Shown here: piece by piece, positions 1 to 7,465 of the stretch
Layout: every line of letters starts with the position of its first letter
How positions within the stretch are numbered: the stretch's first letter is position 1
Assembly: GCA_036556965.1 (NCBI GenBank)
Contig: DATBIO010000185.1
Coordinates: 1 to 18,746, forward strand
From: DATBIO01 sp036556965
GTDB lineage: Bacteria > Acidobacteriota > Vicinamibacteria > Fen-336
Reading direction: 5' to 3'
DNA length: 18,746 bases
Translations under genes and position numbers: made by a program
The notes under the pieces: generated by a model
What the model was told of the DNA's origin: nothing
What the model saw: the letters and a program-made list of their open reading frames with translations, nothing else
The model's database searches: none

Positions 1-749
1 AGTACCCGGAGATCGGCAAGCAGATGGGGCTGAGCCCGGACGAGGTGTCCCACCACCTCGAGATCGTGCGGCGGCTGGACCCCAAGCCCGGCCTCCGCTA
101 CTCGCCCGAGCGCTCGAACTACATCATCCCCGACGTCTTCGTGGTCAAGGAAGGCGAAGACTACAAGATCATCCTCAACGACGACGGCCTGCCCAAGCTG
201 CGCATCAGCCCCACCTACCGCCGGATGCTCGACGTCAAGGAGCCGGGGTCGGAGGAGACGCGAAACTACGTCAAGGAGAAGCTGCGCAGCGCGCTGTGGC
301 TGCTCAAGAGCGTGGACCAGCGCCAGCGCACCATCTACAAGGTCTCGGAGTCCCTCGTGCGCCACCAGCGCGGGTTCCTGGACCAGGGCATCGCCCACCT
401 GCGGCCGCTGGTGCTGCGCGACGTGGCCAGCGACATCGGGATGCACGAGTCCACCGTCTCCCGCGTGGTGGCCAACAAGTACATGCACACCCCGCGGGGC
501 GTCTACGAGCTGCGCTTCTTCTTCCACAGCGGGATCACCTCGCGCATGGGAGAGGCGGTGAGCTCGGTGACCATCAAGGACAAGATCAAGAAGATGATCG
601 AGGCGGAGAACACCTCGCATCCCCTCTCCGACTCGCGCATCGCCGAGCTGCTGGGGCGGGACGGCCTGCCCCTGGCCCGTCGCACGGTGGCCAAGTACCG
701 AGAGGAGCTGCGCATCCCTCCTTCCAACCTGCGGAAGTCGGTGCACTGA
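1..749 (+). CDS. rpoN: RNA polymerase sigma-54 factor RpoN, C-terminal part
   Basis: This is the 3' part of a gene whose start lies before the window; about 248 residues are visible, reading from base 3. Sigma-54 directs core RNA polymerase to -24/-12 promoters that need an AAA+ activator. The core-binding region comes first (residues around VSHHLEIVRRLDPKPG). A helix-turn-helix follows (LRDVASDIGMHESTVSRVV), and then the near-invariant RpoN box ARRTVAKYRE, encoded at 675-704, which reads the -24 element. The C-terminus is complete and ends in TGA. It is followed 32 nt later by hpf, the usual rpoN-hpf arrangement in Proteobacteria and related phyla. Identification is secure; only the N-terminal activator-interacting region is missing from view. 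Confidence 0.97.
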   Translation, partial: YPEIGKQMGLSPDEVSHHLEIVRRLDPKPGLRYSPERSNYIIPDVFVVKEGEDYKIILNDDGLPKLRISPTYRRMLDVKEPGSEETRNYVKEKLRSALWLLKSVDQRQRTIYKVSESLVRHQRGFLDQGIAHLRPLVLRDVASDIGMHESTVSRVVANKYMHTPRGVYELRFFFHSGITSRMGEAVSSVTIKDKIKKMIEAENTSHPLSDSRIAELLGRDGLPLARRTVAKYREELRIPPSNLRKSVH

Positions 750-781
750 AGCCCGGCCCGGCCGGGCGCGCGGGAGGCCTG

Positions 782-1327
782 ATGCAGATCGAGTTCACGG
801 GCCGGCAGACGGAGGTGACGCCCGAGCTCAAGACCCTGGCCGAGCGCAAGCTGCGCAAGGTGGCCAAGGTCCTGGGCCGCGACATCACCAGCGTCCACGT
901 CATCCTGACCGCGGACAAGCACCGGCAGATCGCGGAGGTGAGCATCCGCTCCCGCAACCTGGAGCTGACCGCGGTGGAGGAGTCCGCCGACCTGTCCCTG
1001 TCCCTGGCCACGGTGATGGACAAGCTGCGCCAGCAGGCCCAGCGCCACCTGGGCAAGCTGCGCCAGCGCAAGCGGCGGGCCCCCGCGCGCGCCACCGCCC
1101 TGTGGTCGGGGGTGATGGCGGTGCCCCGTGACGGCGACGGCATCGGACCGCGCGTCATCCGGAGCCGCCGCTTCGTGGTGCGGCCCATGTCCGTGGAGCA
1201 GGCCGTGCTCGAGGTGGACCGCCACGAGGACGGCCTGGTGGTCTTCCGCGACTCCGCCACCGAGCGCGTGAACGTGCTCTACCGGCGGCGCGACGGTCGC
1301 CTCGGCCTCATCGAGCCCGAGGCCTAG
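782..1327 (+). CDS. hpf: Long ribosome hibernation-promoting factor (HPF/YfiA family)
   Basis: The 181-residue product belongs to the long HPF class, which dimerises 70S ribosomes into inactive 100S particles in starved cells. Residues 1 to about 100 form the S30AE/sigma-54-modulation domain (starts MQIEFTGRQTEVTPELK, with basic helix segments such as ERKLRKVAKVLG). After a basic linker (QRKRRAPARA), residues from about 125 form the C-terminal dimerisation domain (VVRPMSVEQAVLEVD, then VVFRDSATERVNVLYRRRDG). The ATG at 782 was chosen because the family N-terminus begins there and GGAGG at 773-777 sits 4 nt upstream. The reading frame is open further upstream, but that part overlaps rpoN and is not family-like. 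Confidence 0.95.
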   Translation: MQIEFTGRQTEVTPELKTLAERKLRKVAKVLGRDITSVHVILTADKHRQIAEVSIRSRNLELTAVEESADLSLSLATVMDKLRQQAQRHLGKLRQRKRRAPARATALWSGVMAVPRDGDGIGPRVIRSRRFVVRPMSVEQAVLEVDRHEDGLVVFRDSATERVNVLYRRRDGRLGLIEPEA

Positions 1328-1437
1328 GCGCGGTTGTCGAGGGCGCGGCGTTCGGGGTCGGCCTGAGCGGCGGAAGGGGCGGGCCGGGCGGGGGGCGGAC
1401 GGCGGAGGCCGCGCCGGAGGCCGAGCCCGCCGTCCCC

Positions 1438-2427
1438 GTGCGCGAGCTGCTGGAGGGCGACGGCGGGGCCCTGAAGCTGCGCCTGGTGGCGGGGGCCTCC
1501 GGGCTCGGGCGCGAGGTCCTCCTCTCCCGCGTCCAGCGCCCGGGGCTGGCCCTGACCGGCTTCACCGACTACATCCGCTACGGCCGGGTGCAGGTCCTGG
1601 GCGGGGCGGAGATCGGCTACCTGGGCACGCTCTCCTCGCGGGAGCGCCGCGCGGTTTCGGGGCGCCTGCTGCGCAGCCGCATCACCTGCTTCATCGTGAC
1701 CAAGGGCCTGGCCGCGCCGCGCGAGCTGCTGGCGGCGGCGCAGAAGCGGGGCGTCCCCGTCCTCGCCACCCGCACCGACTCCACCGCCTTCATCAAGCAG
1801 CTCTCCGCCTTCCTCGACGAGCGGCTGGCCCGGCGCGTCCACCTGCATGCGGTGCTCCTCGACGTGTTCGGCCTCGGCGTGCTGGTGGTGGGCGACAGCG
1901 GCATCGGCAAGTCGGAGTGCGCGCTGGAGCTGGTGGACCGGGGCCACCGCCTGGTGGCGGACGACGTGGTGGAGATCAAGCGCCTGGGGGAGACCCTCAT
2001 GGGCAGCTCGCCCGAGCTGACGCGGTACCACATGGAGCTGCGGGGCTTAGGCGTGCTCAACGTCAAGGACCTCTACGGGGTGTCCTCCATCCGCATGAGC
2101 AAGCGCGTGGAGCTGGTGGTGAGCCTGGAGCGCTGGGAGCCGGGGCGCGAGTACGACCGGCTGGGCCTGCAGGACGAGCGCTACCCGGTCCTGGACGTGG
2201 AGGTGCCGCTGGTGCGCATGCCGGTGGCCCCCGGCCGCAACATCGCCCTCCTGGCCGAGGTGGCGGCGCGCAACCAGCTCCTCAAGGCGCGCGGCTACGA
2301 CGCCGCCCGCCTCTTCGCGGAGCGCGTGGACGGAATGGTGGCGCCCCTCTCCGGACGGCGGCGGCGCCCTTCCGCCGCGCGTGCGGCCCGGGGGCGCCCG
2401 GCCCCGCGGAGGCGGCGCCGTGGCTGA
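1438..2427 (+). CDS. hprK: HPr kinase/phosphorylase
   Basis: HprK phosphorylates HPr on Ser46 using ATP or PPi and also reverses the reaction, coupling carbon or energy state to HPr. The 329-residue product has the N-terminal domain (VRELLEGDGG onward) and a catalytic domain. That domain carries the Walker A loop GDSGIGKSE at about residues 152-160 and the HprK signature LRGLGVLNVKDLYG at about 201-214. GTG at 1438 is the only ordinary start codon near the family N-terminus; there is no ATG in frame upstream after hpf, and its Shine-Dalgarno is poor. The last 25 or so residues are Arg/Ala/Pro-rich (SGRRRRPSAARAARG...), which is unusual for the family. The gene overlaps the rapZ start by 8 nt. 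The target HPr is encoded in the same operon. Confidence 0.95.
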   Translation: MRELLEGDGGALKLRLVAGASGLGREVLLSRVQRPGLALTGFTDYIRYGRVQVLGGAEIGYLGTLSSRERRAVSGRLLRSRITCFIVTKGLAAPRELLAAAQKRGVPVLATRTDSTAFIKQLSAFLDERLARRVHLHAVLLDVFGLGVLVVGDSGIGKSECALELVDRGHRLVADDVVEIKRLGETLMGSSPELTRYHMELRGLGVLNVKDLYGVSSIRMSKRVELVVSLERWEPGREYDRLGLQDERYPVLDVEVPLVRMPVAPGRNIALLAEVAARNQLLKARGYDAARLFAERVDGMVAPLSGRRRRPSAARAARGRPAPRRRRRG

Positions 2428-3421
2428 GCGCGGCCGCCGTCCACGGGCGGCCCTGGGCAGGCCGCGACGCGCGTCCGCGGGCGGGAAGCGCCCGGGGGCC
2501 GCGCTCCGGGAGGGAAGCGGCGCGGCCGCCGGCGGGGGGGAGCGGCGCCGCGTCTCGCGCGGCCCGGAGATCCTCATCATCAGCGGCCTCAGCGGCTCCG
2601 GGAAGACGCACGTGGCGCGCGCGCTGGAGGACATCGGCTGGTTCTGCGTGGACAACCTGCCCTCCGCCCTCATCCCCCGCTTCGCCGAGCTGGTGCGCGG
2701 CTCGGAGCAGGACGTGCGCCACGCCGCCCTGGTGGTGGACATGCGCGAGCACGGCTTCGTGCGGGAGTTCCCGCGGGTCTTCCGCGGCCTGCGCGGGCAG
2801 GGCCTGGCCGTGCGCCTCCTCTTCCTGGAGGCGGAGGAGCGCGTGCTGGTGCGGCGCTTCAGCGAGACGCGCCGCCCCCACCCCCTGGCCGTGAACGAGC
2901 CGGTGGTGGAGGGGATCCGCGAGGAGCGCGAGGCCCTGGCCCCCATCCGCAAGATGGCCGACCTCATCCTCGACACCTCCGAGTACACCGTGCACCAGCT
3001 GCGCGAGTACATCCGGGAGCACTACGACGTCCGCTCGCGCGCCGCCCCCCTCGTCCTCTCCGTGCTGTCCTTCGGATACAAGTACGGGGTGCCGCCGGAG
3101 GTGGACCTGGTCTTCGACTGCCGGTTCCTGCCGAACCCCAACTTCGTGCCGCGCCTGAAGCCGCTGACGGGCGCCCACCCCGCGGTGGTGCGCTACCTCA
3201 AGCGGCAGCCGGACACGGCGGGGTTCCTGTCCCGGCTGCGCTCGTTCCTGTCCTACGTGCTGCCCCGCTACGTGCGCGAGGGCAAGAGCTACCTGACCAT
3301 CGGCGTGGGCTGCACCGGCGGACGCCACCGCTCGGTGATGATCGCCAACGAGCTGGCCGCGGCCCTGGCCGGCAAGGGCTACCCGGTGCGCGTCCGGCAC
3401 CGGGACGCGAAGCAGGAGTAG
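2420..3421 (+). CDS. rapZ: RNase adapter / nucleotide-binding protein RapZ
   Basis: RapZ-family P-loop protein; in Escherichia coli it delivers the sRNA GlmZ to RNase E to control glucosamine-6-phosphate synthesis, but its role in this lineage is not known. The Walker A motif GLSGSGKT lies at residues 56-63 and is followed by the typical ALEDIGWFCVDNLPSALIP. The conserved C-terminal RNA-binding-domain motif GVGCTGGRHRSV begins near residue 295. I chose GTG at 2420 because GGAGG at 2408-2412 is 7 nt upstream and it overlaps the hprK stop, giving 333 residues. This adds an Arg/Gly/Ala-rich N-terminal extension of about 50 residues before the usual start of the family. No in-frame ATG or GTG lies between 2420 and the P-loop. 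Confidence 0.93.
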   Translation: MAERGRRPRAALGRPRRASAGGKRPGAALREGSGAAAGGGERRRVSRGPEILIISGLSGSGKTHVARALEDIGWFCVDNLPSALIPRFAELVRGSEQDVRHAALVVDMREHGFVREFPRVFRGLRGQGLAVRLLFLEAEERVLVRRFSETRRPHPLAVNEPVVEGIREEREALAPIRKMADLILDTSEYTVHQLREYIREHYDVRSRAAPLVLSVLSFGYKYGVPPEVDLVFDCRFLPNPNFVPRLKPLTGAHPAVVRYLKRQPDTAGFLSRLRSFLSYVLPRYVREGKSYLTIGVGCTGGRHRSVMIANELAAALAGKGYPVRVRHRDAKQE

Positions 3422-3423
3422 CG

Positions 3424-3819
3424 ATGCTCGGCATCATCGTGGTCACGCACGGCCAGCTGGCGGCCGAGCTGGTGAACGCCGCCCGCGCCATCGTGGGCGA
3501 GGTGCCGCGCATCGAGGCGGTGTCCATCGCCTGGTCCGACGACATGACGCAGGCGCGCGCCGACATCGAGCGCTGCCTGCTCGAGGTCGGCCAGGAGGGG
3601 GCGCTCGTCCTCACCGACATGTTCGGGGGCACGCCCACCAACGTGAGCCTGCCCTTCCTCTCCCCCCAGGTGGAGATCGTGACGGGGGTGAACCTCCCCA
3701 TGCTCATCAAGGCCCTGAGCCTGCGCGACGGGGACCTCACGGAGATCGCGCGCGTGGTGCGCGACCAGGGCAAGGGCGCCATCTACGTGGCCAGCGAGAT
3801 CCTGGAGAAGGGCCGTTGA
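3424..3819 (+). CDS. PTS EIIA component, mannose/fructose family
   Basis: A 131-residue stand-alone EIIA of the mannose (EIIA-Man) family, which accepts phosphate from HPr-His15 on its own histidine. The phosphorylatable residue is His9 in the N-terminal sequence GIIVVTHGQLA. The conserved DMFGGTPTN segment near residues 67-75 also matches the family. It starts 2 nt after the rapZ stop with AGGAG at 3414-3418, so translation is probably coupled. No EIIB, EIIC or EIID lies in the window, which suggests a regulatory rather than sugar-transport role. Family assignment is firm; the physiological output is inferred. Confidence 0.93.
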   Translation: MLGIIVVTHGQLAAELVNAARAIVGEVPRIEAVSIAWSDDMTQARADIERCLLEVGQEGALVLTDMFGGTPTNVSLPFLSPQVEIVTGVNLPMLIKALSLRDGDLTEIARVVRDQGKGAIYVASEILEKGR

Positions 3820-3868
3820 CGTGCCACCCGGCGCCTCCGCGGTCGGCGGCGGCGTCGGCGCCCGGGCC

Positions 3869-4138
3869 ATGGTGAGGCGGGAGGTGCGGATCGTGAACCG
3901 CCTCGGCCTCCACGCGCGCGCGGCCGCGCGCTTCGTGCAGGCGGCCAACCGCTTCCGGGCGCGGGTCACGGTGGGTCGGCAGGGCAAGACCATGGACGGC
4001 AAGTCGATCCTGGGCATCCTGCTCCTGGCCGCCTCCCAGGGCACGGTCCTGGAGCTGACGGCGGACGGGGAGGACGAGGTGGCCGCGCTGGACGCCCTGG
4101 CCGCCCTGGTCGCGGGCGGTTTCGGGGAGGAGGCCTGA
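3869..4138 (+). CDS. ptsH: HPr phosphocarrier protein
   Basis: HPr passes phosphate from enzyme I to EIIA. With the ATG at 3869 the protein is 89 residues. The catalytic histidine then falls exactly at 15 (NRLGLHARAA) and the HprK target serine exactly at 46 (DGKSILG), matching family numbering. An alternative GTG start at 3821, 2 nt after the EIIA stop and preceded by GGAGAAGGG, would add 16 non-conserved residues (Pro/Gly/Ala-rich). That start has the better ribosome binding site, so the longer 105-residue form cannot be excluded. Presence of both His15 and Ser46 fits the hprK gene in the same operon. Confidence 0.94.
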   Translation: MVRREVRIVNRLGLHARAAARFVQAANRFRARVTVGRQGKTMDGKSILGILLLAASQGTVLELTADGEDEVAALDALAALVAGGFGEEA

Positions 4139-4145
4139 GGACGCC

Positions 4146-5897
4146 ATGGAGCTGAGGGGCATCGGCGTCTCGCCCGGCATCGCCGCGGGGGAGGCGGTGG
4201 TGGTGGAGCGCGAGGCGGTGCCCGTGTTCCGCCTCCTCCTGCCCGCGGACCAGGTGGAGGCCGAGGGCGACCGCCTCCGCCGCGCCCTGGAGGAGTCGCG
4301 CGGGCAGCTCGCGCGCATCCGGGACACCCTGGCCCGGGAGTACGGGGGCGCGCACGCCATCTTCGACGCGCACCTCCTCATGCTGGAGGACCCGCTCCTG
4401 GTGGACCGCGCGCTGGCCGTGATCCGCGAGCAGCGCGTGAACGCGGAGTGGTCGCTGCGCGTGGTGGCGGACCAGCTGCACGCCGTCTTCGCGGAGCTGA
4501 GCGACCCCTACCTGCGGGAGCGCCGCCGTGACCTCGACGACGTGCTCGGCCGCGTGCAGATCAACCTCGCGGGCGGCGCGGGCGCGCCCTCCCTCGGCCG
4601 GCTGCCCGGCGCGGTGGTGCTGGTGGCCACCGACCTCACCCCCTCGGACGCGGCCGAGCTGGACTGGAAGAAGGTGCTGGGCGTCGCCCTGGAGCGCGGG
4701 TCCTCGAGCCACCACACCGCGATCCTCGCCCGCTCGCTGGGCGTGCCCGCGGTGGTGGGCGTGCGCGACGCCACCGCCGCCGTGCGCCCGGGCACCACGG
4801 TCCTGGTGGACGGCACGCGGGGGCGGCTGGTGGTGGAGCCGGGCGCCCCCGCCCTGGCCGGCGTGCGCGAGACGCAGGAGCGCGACCGCGAGGAGGAGCG
4901 CCGGCTGCAGGAGACGCGCGCCCTGCCCGCGGTCACCGCCGACGGCCACCGCGTCACCCTGCGCGCCAACGTCGAGTTCCCGGAGGAGGCCACGGCGGCG
5001 CCCGCGCACGGCGCGGAGGGGATCGGCCTCTTCCGCTCCGAGTACCTGCTCGGCCGCGCGCGCCAGTGGCCGGACGAGGAGCGGCAACTGGAGGCCTACC
5101 TCAGCCTCCTCGAGCAGGTCCATCCCCACCCCGTCACCGTGCGCACCTGGGACGTGGGGCCCGAGGACCTGGTGCCCGCCGGCCCCACCTCGGTCAACCC
5201 CGCCCTCGGCGAGCGCGCGCTGCGCCTGGCGCGCCGGGCGCCCCAGGCCTTCCTGGGCCAGCTCCGCGCCCTGTGGCGGGCGGGGGCCCGCGGGCCCCTG
5301 CGCGCCATGTTCCCCTTCGTGAGCGGCCCCGCGGACGTGGCGGAGGGACTCGACCTGGTGGCGCAGGCGCGCGAGGCGGCGGTGAAGGCGGGCAACCCCG
5401 TTGCCGAGCAGCTGCTCGTGGGGGTGAACGTCGAGGTGCCGGGGGCGGCCCTGACCCTGGACCTCCTGCCCCGCGAGGTCGCCTTCGCCAGCCTGGGCAC
5501 CAACGACCTCGTGCAGTACCTGCTGGCCGCCGACCGCTCCGACCCGCGGCTGGCGCCCCACTACCAGCCCCTGCACCCCGCGGTCCTGCGCGTGATCCAC
5601 GGCGTGGTGGAGGCGGCGCGGGCGCGCGCGCTGCCCCTGGCCGTGTGCGGCGAGATGGCGGGCCAGCCGCTCCTGGCCCTCCTGCTGCTGGGCCTGGGCA
5701 TCGAGGAGCTGTCCATGCGCCCGGCGGCGGTGCCCCGGGTCAAGGCCGCCCTGCGCGCCTCGCGCATGGACATGCTGCGCGAGGTGGCGGCGGCCTGCCT
5801 CCGGCAGGCGCGGGCGGAGGACGTGCACGCCCTCCTGTGCGCGGAGCTGCGCGCGGCCACGGAGGCGGCGGGAGCGGAAGCCGCGCTGTCGTCCTGA
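4146..5897 (+). CDS. ptsI: PTS enzyme I (phosphoenolpyruvate-protein phosphotransferase)
   Basis: Enzyme I takes phosphate from PEP onto a histidine and gives it to HPr. The 583-residue length is normal. The N-terminal HPr-binding and phosphohistidine domains cover about 1-230, with the active histidine in SSSHHTAILARSLG (His190). The C-terminal PEP-binding TIM barrel keeps R297 (GIGLFRSEY), R333, E430, N453/D454 (SLGTNDL), R464 and C501 (VCGEMAG). However, the usual RT(L/M)DIGGDK reads RTWDVGPED, and the usual ENPFLGWRAIR reads VNPALGERALR. The gene starts 7 nt after the ptsH stop with GAGGA just upstream. I judge it an intact enzyme I, possibly with altered PEP chemistry or regulation. Confidence 0.93.
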   Translation: MELRGIGVSPGIAAGEAVVVEREAVPVFRLLLPADQVEAEGDRLRRALEESRGQLARIRDTLAREYGGAHAIFDAHLLMLEDPLLVDRALAVIREQRVNAEWSLRVVADQLHAVFAELSDPYLRERRRDLDDVLGRVQINLAGGAGAPSLGRLPGAVVLVATDLTPSDAAELDWKKVLGVALERGSSSHHTAILARSLGVPAVVGVRDATAAVRPGTTVLVDGTRGRLVVEPGAPALAGVRETQERDREEERRLQETRALPAVTADGHRVTLRANVEFPEEATAAPAHGAEGIGLFRSEYLLGRARQWPDEERQLEAYLSLLEQVHPHPVTVRTWDVGPEDLVPAGPTSVNPALGERALRLARRAPQAFLGQLRALWRAGARGPLRAMFPFVSGPADVAEGLDLVAQAREAAVKAGNPVAEQLLVGVNVEVPGAALTLDLLPREVAFASLGTNDLVQYLLAADRSDPRLAPHYQPLHPAVLRVIHGVVEAARARALPLAVCGEMAGQPLLALLLLGLGIEELSMRPAAVPRVKAALRASRMDMLREVAAACLRQARAEDVHALLCAELRAATEAAGAEAALSS

Positions 5898-5925
5898 TCA
5901 CCACCGGGGACGGGGAGAAACGAGC

Positions 5926-6303
5926 ATGAGCCACGAGATTCCGAGGCGCGTGGAGAAGCCCTGGGGGCACGAGCTGTGGTGGGCGCGCACCGAGCGCTAC
6001 GTGGGCAAGATCCTGCACGTGCGCAAGGGCGAGAGCCTGTCCCTCCAGTACCACCGCGTGAAGGACGAGACCATCCTCCTGCAGTCGGGTCGCCTGCTCT
6101 TCGAGACGCGGCCGGCGGGGGAGGAGGGCGAGCTGCGGCGCGTGGAGATGGAGCCGGGCGACGTGTTCCACATCACCCCGGGGACGCTCCACCGCATGAC
6201 GGGCCTGGAGGACTGCGACATCCTCGAGGTCTCGACCCCGGAGCTGGACGACGTGGTCCGGCTCGAGGACCGGTACGGGCGCGCGGGGACGTCGACGCCC
6301 TAG
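5926..6303 (+). CDS. Small cupin protein, mannose-6-phosphate isomerase type II-like
   Basis: A 125-residue single-domain cupin resembling the C-terminal domain of type II mannose-6-phosphate isomerase / GDP-mannose pyrophosphorylase. The opening VEKPWGHELWWA and the metal-site strand LSLQYHRVKDETILLQSG match that group. So does the second cupin motif PGDVFHITPGTLHRM. Probable metal ligands are the histidines in QYHRV and TLHRM. GGGGAG at 5912-5917 lies 8 nt before the ATG. As last gene of the PTS operon it may act in hexose phosphate metabolism or serve as a sugar-binding sensor, but the substrate cannot be told from sequence. Confidence 0.85.
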   Translation: MSHEIPRRVEKPWGHELWWARTERYVGKILHVRKGESLSLQYHRVKDETILLQSGRLLFETRPAGEEGELRRVEMEPGDVFHITPGTLHRMTGLEDCDILEVSTPELDDVVRLEDRYGRAGTSTP

Positions 6304-6328
6304 CGTCTCACTAGCCGGCCAGGTCAGC

Positions 6329-6351
6329 GCCGTCCGGAGACGTCCGGCGGC
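6329..6351. terminator. Candidate hairpin between convergent genes
   Basis: Between the convergent cupin gene (+) and lipoprotein gene (-), GCCG-T-CCGGA pairs with TCCGG-CGGC around a GACG loop, giving 9 bp with one bulged T. There is no T-run on either side, so termination activity is only a guess. The rest of 6304-6412 holds nothing I recognise. Confidence 0.3.
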
Positions 6352-6412
6352 CGGGATCGCCAGGTGATGCCGCGCTTCCGGACCCCACGCGCCGATGGCA
6401 TCGTGGTCGTCC

Positions 6413-6937
6413 CTAGGAGGCGCCCTTGACGCGCGCGCACACGCAGAAGTCCTGGAGCAGGCTGTCGCTCGTGCGCAGGCGCCCCACGGCGTCGCGCAGC
6501 GCGGCCCGCGTCCTCGGGACGTCCTCGAGGGCGCGCTCGGGGACGAGCTGCAGGTGGAGCACGCTGGGCCGCGGAAGCGTGTGGCGCGCGAAGACCCAGC
6601 GGCCGTCGCCCGTGTCCTTCTGTTCCTGCACGTTCCAGACCGTGACGCCGTCGAGAGAGGAGCCGAAGGCCTCGTACCGCGCGGTGGCGCCACCCTCCTC
6701 CAGCCACGAGACGGCGTAGGCGCGCGGCCGCCCGCGGGCCAGGATGAGCGTGGCCGGCGGCTCGTCACCGTCCGCATCCAGCGGCAGGCAGCGCCACGTG
6801 CCCAGCAGTCCCACCTCGAGGTCGGCCGTGGGCTCGGGGTCCAGGGGGAAGTCCGACTGGTAGCAGGCCACGGGCAGCATGGCGCCCACCAGGGCGAGGC
6901 AGCGCGCCCAGCGGGCCGTGGTGGCGTGCGCACGCAT
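6413..6937 (-). CDS. Hypothetical lipoprotein
   Basis: A 174-residue protein with a short basic N-terminus, a hydrophobic stretch and a lipobox-like LPVAC, so it is probably exported and lipidated at Cys25. I do not recognise the mature domain. It contains a segment GTWRCLPLDADGDEPPATLIL followed by beta-rich sequence (YAVSWLEEGG, VTVWNVQEQKD, WVFARHTL), the look of a small beta-barrel or META/lipocalin-like fold, and it ends in a helical tail with two cysteines (DFCVCARVKG). The ATG at 6937 is preceded by a GGAGG-type site about 10 nt upstream. It lies 22 nt after the ICMT-like gene and is probably cotranscribed with it. Confidence 0.7.
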   Translation of the reverse strand: MRAHATTARWARCLALVGAMLPVACYQSDFPLDPEPTADLEVGLLGTWRCLPLDADGDEPPATLILARGRPRAYAVSWLEEGGATARYEAFGSSLDGVTVWNVQEQKDTGDGRWVFARHTLPRPSVLHLQLVPERALEDVPRTRAALRDAVGRLRTSDSLLQDFCVCARVKGAS

Positions 6938-6959
6938 GCCGGCCGTTACCTCCTCTCTC

Positions 6960-7457
6960 TCAGCCGCGCGCCGGCGGAGTCGGCCTCCACCTCGGAAACC
7001 ACCGGTGGACGTCGCGGCAGTAGGCATCGTAGTCCTCTCCGAAGGCGGCCCGCAGCGTCGGCTCTTCGTACCACAGCACGAAGAGGTGGACGACGAGCAG
7101 GAAGCCGGCCGCGTAGGCGGCCAGGGCCAGGGAGCGGTAGACGAGGGCGGCCCCGAGGAGGGCGGCGTCGGCGCCCAGGTACATGGGGTTCCGCAGGAAG
7201 CGGTAGGGTCCGCGCGCCACCAGGCGCCGGGGCGGGTCGAAGGGCGCAGGCGTCCCCTTGCCGGCAAGGGCGAAGGTGACGACGCACCAGACGGCGAGGG
7301 CGCCGCCCGCCGCGGCCAGGGCCGCGCCCACGGCCAGGAGCGCGCCATCCCGCGGCGCGTCGATCCCGGCGCGGGCGAGGAGACGCGCGGGGACGAAGAC
7401 GAGGAAGAACCCGATGAACAGCGCGGCGTAGGTGAGCGCGCGGGCGAGCACGAACAC
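6960..7457 (-). CDS. Isoprenylcysteine carboxyl methyltransferase (ICMT)-like integral membrane methyltransferase
   Basis: About 165 residues with four or so membrane segments (ALTYAALFIGFFLVFVPARL, LLAVGAALAAAGGALAVWCV, and two after residue 95). The C-terminal SAM-binding signature of ICMT/PEMT-type enzymes is clear: RGPYRFLRNPMYLG, then EEPTLRAAFGEDYDAYC. These enzymes methylate carboxyl, amino or phenolic groups of lipid-like substrates; the substrate here is unknown. I prefer GTG at 7457, just before the first membrane helix and 8 nt after the stop of the decayed DsrE gene. GTG at 7493 would extend the protein by 12 residues and overlap that remnant. Confidence 0.85.
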   Translation of the reverse strand: MFVLARALTYAALFIGFFLVFVPARLLARAGIDAPRDGALLAVGAALAAAGGALAVWCVVTFALAGKGTPAPFDPPRRLVARGPYRFLRNPMYLGADAALLGAALVYRSLALAAYAAGFLLVVHLFVLWYEEPTLRAAFGEDYDAYCRDVHRWFPRWRPTPPARG

Positions 7458-7465
7458 GCGGGTCG

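Noticed and set aside
3821..3868. N-terminal 16-residue extension of HPr from GTG 3821
   Set aside because: It has a reasonable ribosome binding site, but the ATG at 3869 gives exact family numbering (His15, Ser46). The extension is non-conserved Pro/Gly/Ala sequence, so I kept it only as an alternative.
6960..7457. ICMT-like methyltransferase as a partner of the type III PKS, as in Bacillus bpsA-bpsB
   Set aside because: The two lie more than 9 kb apart in different transcription units, and the PKS operon has its own class I methyltransferase. The link is too weak to claim.
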